From: Hibiscus mutabilis
Taxonomy: Eukaryota > Streptophyta > Magnoliopsida > Malvales > Malvaceae
DNA length: 64,000 nt
NCBI GenBank assembly: GCA_019671005.1
Contig: CM033721.1
Location: 49,766,864-49,830,863 of the forward strand
Direction of reading: 5' to 3'
Shown piece by piece: positions 1 through 9,427 of this stretch (its first letter is position 1; each line of letters begins with the position of its first letter). The notes beneath the pieces were generated by a model. That model was not told the origin of the DNA, searched no databases, and saw only the letters and a list, made by a program, of their open reading frames with translations. The position numbers and the translations under genes are program-made.

Positions 1-407
1 GAATTAAATACTTTAACAGAGATTAAATCACTTTTATTATATTTTTATTCCCCCAAAACTTCTCCTAATCTTCCTTCGGCTTCTCCATGGAATTTTAGCA
101 TCAATCTTCATGTCAACCACCTCTAAAAAATTCAGGATTTTCCGCTCTACACTTCGGCTATTACTTTACCTCTTTCTTAGTTGCCTCAGCATCAAAATTC
201 ATGCCCGGGCATGACCTGCACATGCACAAAACACATACTGGCAGTACCTTTTCCACCAAAACTCACTAAAACATGAAATCAAACACCACCGCAAAGGAAA
301 CAATGCAATTATGCATGAATGACTAAAAATGCAACTAATATGAGCTTAAGTCTAACAATAATAGGAGTAAAAAGGGCCATAAAAATAAGACTTTTGAACA
401 CCTAACA
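1..407 (-). repeat. 3' LTR of the Athila element (partial)
   Basis: This stretch aligns base for base with 10226-10632, the outer end of the 5' LTR, and ends in the same AACACYTAACA. On the minus strand it therefore starts TGTTAGGTG directly after the polypurine tract. Only about a quarter of the roughly 1.5-kb LTR is inside the window. Confidence 0.92.
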
Positions 408-420
408 CACCCCCAAACTC
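408..420 (-). other. Polypurine tract (plus-strand primer site) of the Athila element
   Basis: The minus strand reads GAGTTTGGGGGTG immediately before the LTR start TGTTAGG. A G-rich purine run touching the 3' LTR is where plus-strand DNA synthesis is primed. Confidence 0.85.
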
Positions 421-1120
421 GAACTATTGCTTGTCCTCAAGCAATGCAAACTAACAATTACTTGCCAAGTTTTTAATCTCCATGAAATTTGCATCGAACT
501 TGAATTTTTTTCTCAGAACCGTGCACTAAGTATGCATGACATTCAATCTTTCAGATGGCCTAGGAGTTACCCAGAATCAAACTATAATGCTCGTGAGTGT
601 GTGCATGATTGTGTACAAGATGATTTTCCGGATTTTATGTGAACAATAGGTATTCAAATTAATTCCTTAGGTTTTTATCTTATTCAACTAGAGCCAATTT
701 TGGGCACCTCTAGCGAATTATTTGATTTTCCAATTTTAGTGATTTTAATCGACTATAGCCAATTTTGGGCACCTCTAGTGATTCCTTTAAGCACAATACT
801 CGAGCCGGTTTTGGGCACCTCTAGCAAGAAATTTTATTTACAAAAATTTTAAGTGATTAACCTAAGTTCACTAGAATTCCTTCAATCAATCAAGCCACAA
901 AAGTGTACAATTAAGTTTAGCATCATAGTAGGACTCTATGTGTTTTCCATGATCATCCTAGAATCGAGAGTTCTAGCAATTTTAGTGCAAAGGTAATGTC
1001 ATCATCGAAAAATTCATCAAGTCTAGGCAATTCCAATCCAACTAGAAACAAGGCAAGTAACATGTGCAACCTATACGCAATTACTAAAGATGAATGCAAC
1101 TAATCATGAGCTAACTAATT
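421..1120 (-). other. Non-coding 3' region of the Athila element
   Basis: About 700 bp between two polypurine-like runs. I see no credible coding region; a 71-codon open frame near 427-642 has no recognisable motif. The stretch holds three imperfect copies of a motif, listed separately. It looks like 3' untranslated sequence of the element, possibly made by duplicating the polypurine-tract neighbourhood. Confidence 0.6.
693..825. repeat. Three spaced copies of a 19- to 22-bp motif
   Basis: The motif CCAATTTTGGGCACCTCTA occurs at about 694-712 and 759-777, and with two changes (CCGGTTTTGGGCACCTCTA) at about 805-823. Spacings are 65 and 46 bp, so this is not a simple tandem array. Its role is unknown. 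Confidence 0.85.
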
Positions 1121-1123
1121 ACA

Positions 1124-1141
1124 ATCCCTCCCCCAAACTTG
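1124..1141 (-). other. Second polypurine-tract-like run
   Basis: The minus strand reads CAAGTTTGGGGGAGGGAT, a longer purine run than the one at 408-420 and with the same GTTTGGGGG core. The bases downstream of both copies also match (TTGTCCTCAA at about 430-441 and 1151-1162), so the module appears duplicated. It lies between the env-like ORF and the 3' region. Confidence 0.6.
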
Positions 1142-1211
1142 AGTTAGGCATTGTCCTCAATGAAAGCAATAATTAAATTTAAAATAAAATAAAAAGATGA
1201 GAAATGATGAC

Positions 1212-2702
1212 TTACTCTGAGAGCTCGTCATCGATGATGATGAGTTTCCTTTTGGCCGGTGTTTTGATCCTCTTACTTGAGTGTGGTGGTTGCTTCCTTG
1301 TGGTTGGTGGAGGAACCGATTTCAGTGTTGGTGCTATTTCTTCATCCTCGTCCTCTTCTTCATTTTCCTTGGTGGTAGAGGCTTTGCATTTTTCTTTGGA
1401 AGATGTTGCCGAGGGTGGCTGTACTGGTGCGGCAGAGGATTCTTCCGAATCAGAAAGAGACAATGTTTCAGTCTTAGATTGTTCGGGCATCGGGGTTTTA
1501 CCTCTGCTTGGTGCGGTTGTTGCTGTGGCATCGCCTGTTGGAGTTGCCGTGGCATGCCTGTTGGAGTTGCCTAGGCATGAGCAGTGAGCGATGCTTGGGC
1601 ATTAGCAATGGCATTGCCTGGGCAAGTATCTTGGTAGGAAATACTGGGAACGAGACTGCATTATTGGGGTATTTTCCAGGATAATTTCTGTGATGGTAGT
1701 GGTATGGTCCTTCATATACCTCATGAACTGCAGTTTTCGTGCCTCCATTTTCTCTAGTTGGCGTGCCAAATGTCGTAGAAGGGTTTCCAGTTGATATGTT
1801 GTTGCCGACTCGCTTTCTCAGGCATCAGCATTGGGCAGTGCCGAGGCAACAAGAGTGGCATACGTAATCGTTGCTGCTGGTTCCTTCTTCGGTGCTTCCC
1901 CCATGATCTTCATGTATTTCGGTCTATTCCAACCTTCTTTGGTAGTTGCCTTCTCATCTGTCGAGGCACTTGGACTTTCGCATGCTCACAAAGACTTGAT
2001 ATAAGGCTCGGAAAGAAAAGAACTCCCCTATCCTTTTTACCACAAGCAAAAATCTCATTGCAAATTATAGAACCGAAATTAATAATTCAGTTGTTAAGAA
2101 TAGAATGGATTAGCAAGACACGAGGTATATCAACAGTGGTATTGTGTGATGTTGGCATTAAAGAAGTTTTAATGCACTTGTTCTAAAGTTTGGCCTCGGG
2201 TTTCAACCGAAGGCGATTTACCGTTCCTTTGATTGAACCGTCATTCCATTGAGTCATGGGAATTGTTAGATCTTTGAGCACTTTGTTGAGATCCTTGCCC
2301 TTGATGTTGTCCACGAACTCTTTATGTTCATCTTTCTCGACCTAAACTCCAAAGAAGAGGTTGATGTTTTCGGCATCAAAGGGGACTGCTTTGCCACAAA
2401 CAGAAACATAGGGGTTATCGGGATTAGAAGAATGAGCATAGAACTTTCTTACCCATGTTATGTTGCCCGGTTTTTGTTGATGGCAAAAGAATTGCCAATT
2501 TTGGTGTGCGATCACCCGGAATGAAAGGTTCAAGGCCAAAATCTTGATTCTAGTTGGAGTAGGCAAAACCTTGTTCTTCCCATACTTTTCGATGAGAAAA
2601 CTTGGAATGATATCTCTCTTCAACCGTCGGCATAGCAAATCTCTTGAAGGCTGATTCTTTGGATGAACTTGGGTGCACCAAAGTCTTGAGTTTAGTTGCC
2701 AT
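1212..2702 (-). pseudogene. Env-like third ORF of Athila (putative plant transposon protein domain), broken
   Basis: The N-terminus starts at the ATG at 2702 (MATKLKTLVHPSSSK) and continues with an ERYHSKFSHRK motif, then shifts frame near 2560. The middle has a VRKFYAHSS...YVSVCGKAVPFD block and further on RGVLFFPSLI, a combination I recognise from the 'putative plant transposon protein' family that occupies the env-like position in Athila elements. The C-terminal 92 residues (1490-1212) are Ser/Glu/Asp-rich, then Lys/Arg-rich, ending IIIDDELSE. I see no convincing signal peptide or transmembrane helix, so a true envelope role is unsupported here. At least one frameshift and several stops break it. 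Palindromic decamers lie within it. Confidence 0.7.
1521..1624. repeat. Array of five palindromic decamers (TGCCNNGGCA type)
   Basis: Copies start at 1521 (TGCTGTGGCA), 1545 (TGCCGTGGCA), 1568 (TGCCTAGGCA), 1592 (TGCTTGGGCA) and 1615 (TGCCTGGGCA). Spacings are 24, 23, 24 and 23 nt. The array lies in the env-like ORF between its conserved middle and its charged tail. Further single copies are at 1839 and 1959. Confidence 0.9.
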
Positions 2703-2811
2703 TGAAGAACTTGGTTGTGAGTTGGGTAGAAACAAAGAAAAGAAAGCAAAGGAAACTAAAGAGCTGCTAGAGTGAATAGGAATAGGGTTCTTGGAAGTTT
2801 ATGATGATGGG

Positions 2812-2818
2812 TTTTATA
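2812..2818 (-). promoter_or_regulatory. TATA-box candidate upstream of the env-like ORF
   Basis: The minus strand reads TATAAAA about 110 bp upstream of the ATG at 2702. A pyrimidine-rich leader (about 2785-2703) follows, as in many plant promoters. It could be an internal promoter for separate expression of the env-like ORF; splicing from a full-length transcript is the alternative. Sequence pattern only. Confidence 0.35.
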
Positions 2819-3039
2819 GAAAAGATGGGTAGTAAGTATGGTAGGTTTCTTGATTGAAAAGAAAGAAATCAAGGGTGTTGATTGGGGGAGTTGGGCGGCT
2901 ATGGAGATTGGGGAAAAGGAAGGGTTTTTGGCCGGCTATGTAGGGATTTTAGGGGAAATTGGAGTATTAGTATAAGCCTTGGATTTGGCCCATAGTTTCC
3001 CTAGTTGAGGAAACTTCCTTTTTGAATCAAATTCCTGTC

Positions 3040-3320
3040 TATCTTAAACTCTTATCCTAAATTCAAAAACAAATAAAATAAGAATTAAAATAAAAAATAA
3101 TAATAACATAAAAAAATAAAACTAGATACAGATGTGGGAATATAAATAAAAGAAACTCTTAATCCTAAAATTCAAAAACAACTAAATAAATATTAAATAA
3201 AGATAAGTCTAAAACCTAAAAGAAATAAATAAATCTATCCTAAAAAAAGAAATCAGAAATAATAAAAAGAATAAAAAAAATTGTTCGAATAAAAGAAAAA
3301 CAAAATAAAAAAAATTGATA
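3040..3320. repeat. A-rich low-complexity stretch between IN and the env-like ORF
   Basis: The plus strand is dominated by AAATAAAA-type runs with almost no G or C. There is no ORF. It separates the integrase C-terminus (3332) from the promoter-like region of the env-like ORF. Confidence 0.8.
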
Positions 3321-3331
3321 GGAGAGCATGA

Positions 3332-4480
3332 TCATGCATCTCCTAATGTGACCACTTCTTTGTTGTGCTCCACATGGGCACCATTATAGTGCTTTAATCT
3401 TTGTCCGTTAACTTTGAATTCATGTCCGTCTGTGGTGGACTTGATTATTATGGCACCATGGGAGAATGACTTGACTACTTCGAATGGTCCTGACCATCTT
3501 GATTTCAGTTTTCCCGGAAACAATTTTAACCGAGAATTAAATAGAAGAACTAGTTGCCCGGGCATGAATTGCCTAGGCATCAGCTTCTTGTCATGCCAAC
3601 GCTTTGTTTTCTCCTTGTAGATCATTGCGTTGTGTTAAGTTAGGGCACACAATTATTCTATTTTGTTGAGGTCCAACAAACGCTTTTGCCTGACACTTTC
3701 CCAATCCATATTCATAGTTTTGATCGCCCAATATGTCTTGTGCTCGATTTCCACTGGTAGATGGCATGTTTTGCCATATACAAGTCGGAAGGGAGACATA
3801 CCTAAATGTGTTTTGAATGCAGTGCGATATGCCCAAAGTGCATCATCTAGTCTCAATGACCAATCCTTCCTAGAGGGATTTACAACTTTCTCGAGTATAC
3901 CTTTCAAGTCTTGGTTGGAAATTTCTGCTTGCCCATTGGTTTATGGGTGATATGCCGTGCCAATCTTGTGAGATACACCAAAGCGTTGTAACATCTTGGC
4001 AATGAGTTTGTTGTCGAAGTGCTTGTCTTCATTACTGATAATCGCCCTTGGCATCCTGAACTGTGTGAATATATTTTTCTACAAGAATCTCTACACGGTT
4101 TTTGAATTGTTTATGCGGACTGCAGCTGCCTCTACCTATTTGGACACGTAATCAATGGCAAGTAAGATGTATAGGTTGGCGCATGATGAAGGGAAAAGGC
4201 CCATAAAGTTGATCCCCCATACATCGAACAACTCTACCTCAAGGATATTCTGGATTGGCATCACATGTCGCCTAGATATATTCCCCGTCCTCTGGAAATG
4301 ATCACATTGCTTGTAGAACTCTTGTGCATCTTTGTAAAGTGTTGGCCAATACAAACCAGATTGCAAGACTTTGGCTGCGGTGCGAGTTCCTCCAAAGTGA
4401 CCTCCATATGGTGAAGAATGACATTGCCGAAGTACGTTTTGCTACTCTTCCTCCGGGATACATCTTCTTATAACCTAATC
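3332..4480 (-). pseudogene. Athila integrase, frameshifted
   Basis: Order on the minus strand: zinc-finger region (about 4440-4270, HSSPYGGHFGG...CDHFQRTGNIS), first catalytic Asp block (FDVWGINFMG) and AIDYVSK, then after stops WAYRTAFKTHLGMSPFRLVYGK, and a C-terminal block with FNSRLKLFPGKLKSRWSGPF. The finger reads CDHFQ where the family has C-X2-C, so the last zinc ligand is replaced by Phe. The core is broken by stops between about 4135 and 3910. Two palindromic decamers (3555 and 3570) sit in frame and give MPRQFMPGQ in a loop just before the conserved VLLFNSRL. This enzyme would have joined the cDNA to host DNA. Confidence 0.85.
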
Positions 4481-5436
4481 TGCACATTGTTTAAACAAAA
4501 GAGGCTCGTCCCAAGAATAATGCTTAGCATCATGGTGAAACCGATTATTTCCTTGGTGAGTAAGTCCATAAGGTAAACTACCACAAACAAGGAAGTCAAC
4601 TAAGTCAGCGTACCAGGGTATTACCGAGGCGTCAGGGGTTGCTGAGGCATGTACAATGGAAGTTACCGAGGCATGCGCTTCAGTGGTTGTCGAGGCATGT
4701 GTGATGGAAGTTGCCGAGGCATCAGGGGTTGCTGAGGCATGTGTAATGGAAGTTACCGAGGCATCACGGGTTGCCGAGGCATGTGCACTTGGAGTTGCCA
4801 AGGCAACTAACAGTTGCTCGGCTGGGAATGCATCACATATCTCTATATTCGTGTCCTCCTCCCCGTTGGATTCTAATTGTGACAAGTGATTGGCAACTTG
4901 ATTCTCTGTTCCTTTCCTATCCTTAATTTCAATGTCAAACTCTTGTAAAAGTATTATCCAACGAATCAAACGAGGTTTGGCATCCTTCTTAGCAAAAAGA
5001 TACTTAATTGATGAATGCTCCGTATGGACAATTACCTTCGTACCAATTAAATAGGATTGGAACTTATCGAATGCAAAAACTACGGCAAGTAACTATTTTT
5101 TCGTTGTTGTGTAATTGACTTGAGCACTATTAAGAGTTTTACTAGCGTAGTATATTACATGGCAAATCTTACCTGTGCGTTGGCCTAGGACTGCTTCTAC
5201 CGCAAAATCACTCGCATCACACATGAGCTCAAAAGGTAGCGTCCAATCGGGTGGAACGACAATAGGTGCCGAGGCAAGCTTTTCCTTAAGGGTTTTGAAT
5301 GCTTGGGCACAAGATTCATCAAAATTAAAAGCCTTGTCCTGTTAAAGAAAATTACACAAGGGTTTAGTAATTGTAGAAAAATTATGAATGAACCTCCTAT
5401 AGAAACCTGCATGTCCAAGAAAGCTTCAGATTCCAT
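4475..5436 (-). pseudogene. Athila RNase H and RNase H-integrase linker, broken
   Basis: The RH end is recognised by RWIILLQEFDIEIKDRKG followed by VANHLSQLE, the usual close of RH in this clade (normally VADHLS; here Asp is Asn). The N-terminal part (5436-5000) has several stops and frame changes. The linker to IN carries an alanine/serine/threonine-rich repeat (about 50 residues with recurring THASAT and PDAS units) encoded by the array at 4622-4805. RH would have degraded the RNA strand during reverse transcription. Confidence 0.75.
4622..4805. repeat. Array of nine palindromic decamers with 18/24-nt spacing
   Basis: Copies start at 4622, 4640, 4664, 4688, 4712, 4730, 4754, 4772 and 4796; spacings are 18, 24, 24, 24, 18, 24, 18 and 24 nt. 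Variants are TGCCGAGGCA, TGCTGAGGCA, TACCGAGGCA, TGTCGAGGCA and TGCCAAGGCA. All spacings are multiples of six, so the array keeps the minus-strand reading frame and encodes the HASAT/PDAS repeat of the linker. Confidence 0.95.
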
Positions 5437-6238
5437 TGACCGAACTTGGTGGTGGTAATCTTTCGATCACGTCCACCTTGGCTCTATCCACTTCGATACC
5501 CTTAGATGAAATCTTGTGACCGAGCATGATTCCTTCATTCACCATAAAATGGCACTTATCCCATTTGAGGACTAGATCGGATTCTTCATATCTTGCCAAC
5601 ACTTTCTCTAAATTGCCGAGGCAATTGTCGAAGTCATCTCCAAACACAGAGAAATCATCCATGAAGATCTCAAGGAAGTCTTCTACCATGTCAGAGAAAA
5701 TTGCTATCATGCATCTTTGAAATGTTACCGGGGCGTTGCATAATCCGAACTGCATCCTCCAAAAAGCATAAGTGTTGTATGGGCATGTGAAGGTGGTTTT
5801 TTCTTGATCTTCTGGTGCTATGGCAATTTGATTGTAACCTGAGTAACCATCAAGAAAATAATAAAAGGGTTTTCCTACAAGACGGTCAAGCATTTGATTA
5901 ATAAAGGGTAAGGGGAAGTGATCTTTTCTAGTGGCTGTATTTAACTTTCGGTAATCCATGCAAACCCTCCAACCGGTCACAGTCCTGGTTGGAATGAGTT
6001 CATTGTTTTCATTGCTTACCATCGTTATACCTCCCTTTTTTTGCACACATTGTACCAGACTTACCCATGTACTATCGGAGATGGGGTATATGATGCCGAC
6101 ATCAATCCATTTGATGATTTCTCTCATTACAACCCCCTTCATAGCATGATTTAGTCTCCTATGAGCCTCAATCGAAGGCTTGTGATCATCCTCCAACAAA
6201 ATCTTATGCATGCACACTGTCGGACTAATTCCCTTCAA
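5426..6238 (-). pseudogene. Athila reverse transcriptase domain
   Basis: A 270-residue open frame that I recognise as RT: WRVCMDYRKLNTATRKDHFPLPF, then YYFLDGYSGYNQIAIAPEDQEKTTFTCP, FGLCNAPVTFQRCM, and the active site FMDDFSVFG, followed by LGHKISSKGIEVDRAKV. The catalytic Asp pair and the upstream Asp (FLDGYSG) are present, so this is the best-kept domain of the element. It copies element RNA into DNA from the tRNA primer. It ends at a stop at about 5426 and is separated from PR (upstream) and RH (downstream) by stops, so no full polyprotein can be made. Confidence 0.93.
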
Positions 6239-6399
6239 GTCAGCAATTATCCATCTATTGCCTTCTTGTGCAGCTTTAACATGTCTATCAGTTTTTTTCC
6301 TGCTCAGGCTGCAACTTATAAGAGATAATCACAGGCAATGTATAATTGGTTCTCAAATAAACATATTTTAGTTGCCCGGGTAGTGGTTTCAACTCAAGA

Positions 6400-7130
6400 A
6401 TGGGGGTTGTTCAATTAAGGGTTTTTCGATTTGCCTTTCTTTACCTTAGTAATCTAAGGGTTCAAAATACTTACCTGGACGACTTGTTATCCAATCAGCT
6501 TCAGCGTGATCTTCATCGTCCATCTTTTCATTTTCCTAAGATTCCATCATGCTGTTGCCCAAGCAATTACCGAAGTAATTGCTGAGGCAATTTTCAAATT
6601 TGAATTCTGTGGTGGCATGGATGACTTGGCATTCTTCTGGATCATCAATATGTTTTAAGGTTTGGAACACATTAGCTTCACTTGCTGGTCATTCACTCTC
6701 ATTATGAGTTCTCCCTTCTCGACATCGATCATCGTTCTTCTTGTGGCTAGGAAGGGTCTTCCGAGGATAATGGGTGTATGCTCATCTGCTTCACAATCCA
6801 AAACAATAAAGTCAGCGGGAAAAATAAATTTATCCACTTTTACCAGTATATCTTCGATTTTTCCCTCTGGATGCACATAGGATCTGTTGGCAAGCTATAA
6901 CATCACTGTTGTGGGTCTTGCCTTTCCGATTCCCAATTTCTAAAAAACTAATTTAGGCATTAGATTTATGCTTGCTCCAAGGTCGCACAATGCTTTCCCG
7001 ATATAGTGGTTTCTGATCGAGCATGGGATTGTGAAACTGCCGAGATTTTTAAGTTTGGGTGGTATACGGTTATGTAACATGGCCATGCATCCTTCTGTCA
7101 CAGTAATTGTCACAAATTCTCCTAGCCTAG
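6400..7130 (-). pseudogene. Athila aspartic protease region
   Basis: On the minus strand about 7090-6960 encodes AMLHNRIPPKLKNLGSFTIPC...GKALCDLGASINLMP; the active-site motif DLGAS (6970-6987) is present. It continues after breaks with HPEGKIEDILVKVDKFIFP...PIILGRPFLATRRTMIDVEKGEL (6876-6655), typical of this clade. PR cleaves the Gag-Pol polyprotein. Stops and frameshifts separate the blocks. A 12-nt-spaced trio of palindromic decamers (6556, 6568, 6580) lies just downstream, before RT. Confidence 0.85.
6556..6589. repeat. Trio of palindromic decamers at 12-nt spacing
   Basis: TGCCCAAGCA at 6556, TACCGAAGTA at 6568 and TGCTGAGGCA at 6580, spaced exactly 12 nt. A further copy, TGCCCGGGTA, is at 6373. 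They lie in the PR-RT linker. Confidence 0.75.
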
Positions 7131-7344
7131 TTCACTTAGAGACTATGTCTTTAAGGAACTTAGCATAATTCGACATTTGCTCAATTGCATCAACCAATGG
7201 CAAGTTAATGTGTACTTGCTTCAAGATATCGAGGAACTTCTTGAACTGGTACTCTTGCTTTTGTTTCTTCAACCTCTGTGGGAATGGTGGTGGAAGTCGG
7301 ATATCCTCAATCTTTTCATTTGTCTAAAACTTGATAGATGGTAT

Positions 7345-7420
7345 TGCCGAGGCATCAAGACTTGCCGAGGCATGTGCCATAATAGTTGCCGAGGCATGTG
7401 CCTTAGTAGTTGCTGAGGCA
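7345..7420. repeat. Array of four palindromic decamers in the Gag-PR linker
   Basis: TGCCGAGGCA at 7345, 7363 and 7387, and TGCTGAGGCA at 7411; spacings are 18, 24 and 24 nt, the same period set as the array at 4622-4805. They lie just past the coiled-coil part of the Gag-Pol frame. Confidence 0.95.
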
Positions 7421-7493
7421 TAATTCAGTTCATCAGTTGTCGACTCATTTTGTCGGTAAGATGTTTTCTCCTTGGGATGAACTTGTGCTTTCT

Positions 7494-8988
7494 TTAGTTG
7501 TGGGCCACTTCGTGTGGTGATTGCTTTGCACTGTTCATGGTTTGTTCCTCTTGTGACCTCAGTATCTCGCTAGGCAAACCACCCATAGGTCTTGTATTCA
7601 TGTTTTGAGCAAATTGTCCAACTTGAGTTTCCAATGACTTGAGGGTCGCTTCTTGATTTTGCAATCTCATCTCGATCCTGTTAATAAAAGCACCAGTTCT
7701 TTTCATGAAGTTACTATTCTCAGCCATATAAGATTCAATTTTTAACATAAAAGCATTGAAAGAGTTTTCCAAAGAACTAAATGTTATCGGTTGTTGCTGC
7801 GACATCTGTTACCGAGGCATGTTCTGCTAGAATCCTGATGCTTGTGCATTCTGATTGTTCTGGTTTAGGGCGTTGTTGAGATTACTCCATGAAAAATTTG
7901 GGTGCTTTTTCCAGGCTGGGTTGTATGTGTTGGACATCACATTATTGCTCCGATTGTAAATTCCCACGTAGAAGCTGGATTCTGGGTTCTGTGTACATTC
8001 AGAAGAATCATGGTTACCACCACATATTTCACAAAAGGAATCTACTACCTTGACCTCTTGTGTGTTGTTTTGTTTCTGCATGTTCTGGACCATCTTGGTT
8101 AGAGTGGCCAATTGTGCCGAAATTGAGTCTGATAATCCCAGTTCATGTATTGTGGCTTGGCGTCTATTCCCCCTCTTCTCGTAGTTGGGAACTGATAATC
8201 ATTCTTGGCGAGCCTGTTCAGAATTTGCATTGCTTTTTATGGTGACTTGTCTAGGAGTATGCCGTTTGCCGAGGCATCTAGCATCATCCTTGTTGGTGTA
8301 TTTACAACATTTTAAAACGTCGTCACTTGTGTACATACCGAAATCCGTGTAGGGGACATTTGTGTAGAAGTTCTCTATATCGCTCCCAAGCCTCGTACAT
8401 GGATTCATCATCTGCCTGCCAAAAAGAAGTAATTTCGTTACGAAGCTTATCAGTCAAATTTGTAGGATTAAATCGAGCAAGGAAGTCACGATATAAATCG
8501 GTCCAAGATCCTATTGATATGGCCGGAATACTATTCAACCATGATTTTGCCCTATCCCTCATTGAATAGGGGAATAATCTTAATCGTAAAACAACTAGGG
8601 TGACTCCATGTATTTTGAATGAATTGCAAATCTCGAGGAAAAATTTTAGGTGTTGTCGTGCATCTTCAGTTGCTGAGCCGCCGAATTGACCAATTGTGTT
8701 GATCATGTTGAACATCACCAGTTTTAACTCAAAGTGGTCAGCTTCAATTTCAGGCGTGACAACTCCTGGATTAAGTCCTTCAAGATCTTCCTCAAGATAG
8801 TCTCGAATAGTTCTATTTCGTGCAAGAATCACTCCACCTCCTGTTAGAACATCCTGGTTGTTGTTGGCATTCATATTGCCGTATTGATTAGCCATTGCTA
8901 CTCTTAACCTTTGTCCGAGTCTTTGCAAGGTTCATTCGATTTCTGGATCGAAGGGATATTCTGGTGTAGTTGGTCTTGCCCCAGTCAT
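7494..8988 (-). pseudogene. Athila Gag, broken by a nonsense codon and frameshifts
   Basis: The ATG at 8988 gives MTGARPTTPEYPFDPEIE, then a TGA stop (about 8934-8932), then continues in the same frame through LRVAMANQYG, TIRDYLEED, the Gag core (FGGSATEDARQHLKFFLEIC and LRLFPYSMRDRAKSWLNSIP) to 8323. The next parts are in other frames: a CX2CX3HX4C knuckle (CEICGGNHDSSEC, 8111-7827) and a Gln/Glu-rich coiled-coil stretch (7805-7494). Gag packages the RNA. I chose 8988 as start because it is in frame with the core and its PEYPFDPEIE stretch fits the Gag N-terminus. The early stop is one C-to-T step from CGA. Palindromic decamers occur at 7810 and 8267. Confidence 0.88.
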
Positions 8989-9082
8989 ATACCAATGCAA
9001 AACCAAAGTTTGTTAGCCCTCCAAATTTTAAACAATAAAAATAAAGAGTGCAAGAAAATAAAAACAAAGTTGCTATTGCCAA

Positions 9083-9100
9083 TCCCTGGCAACGGCGCCA
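9083..9100 (-). other. Primer-binding site for tRNA-Asp
   Basis: The plus strand TCCCTGGCAACGGCGCCA matches the 3' end of plant tRNA-Asp apart from one base (CCCTGG for CCCCGG), so the minus-strand RNA would pair with that tRNA. It lies six bases inside the LTR end. tRNA-Asp priming is usual for Athila. Confidence 0.92.
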
Positions 9101-9427
9101 AAAACTTGTTGTGCGTAATAAGTGCTTCGCAATTGTGCAAGTGTACATGTCGCAAGTTATAGTATAGAAAGATATCGTCTCCACAGGGATTGATGCTACT
9201 TCAAGAATCTACCTTCTTACACTGTAAAAGTAAAAAAACACAAATAGGTGAAAGTAAGAGTTCTAATTAACGAGTAAACTAAGAGCAATAAACTAAAAGA
9301 CTAGATGAAATCAAATAAGAGATAAGAGGCCGGGTTATCGTGAGTTAAGGAGTGATAATAGATTGGATCATCTCGGTACTTGAGTGCAAAAATGACTTAA
9401 TTGTTTGGGCAGTGGCAGTTATCGTAA

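Noticed and set aside
1204..1587. Plus-strand open frame of 127 codons, Ser/Gly/Val-rich
   Set aside because: It is the antisense of the env-like ORF tail and its decamer array; no start context or domain.
1212..2702. Calling the third Athila ORF a true viral envelope gene
   Set aside because: No signal peptide or transmembrane helix is visible and the conserved blocks match the plant transposon-protein family; only 'env-like' by position.
4622..4805. CRISPR-like regular repeats
   Set aside because: Repeats are only 10 bp, spacing 18/24 nt, in a plant retrotransposon with no cas genes; it is a coding minisatellite.
9083..9100. tRNA-Asp-like sequence that might suggest a tRNA gene
   Set aside because: Only the 3' 18 bases match, next to an LTR end; it is the primer site.
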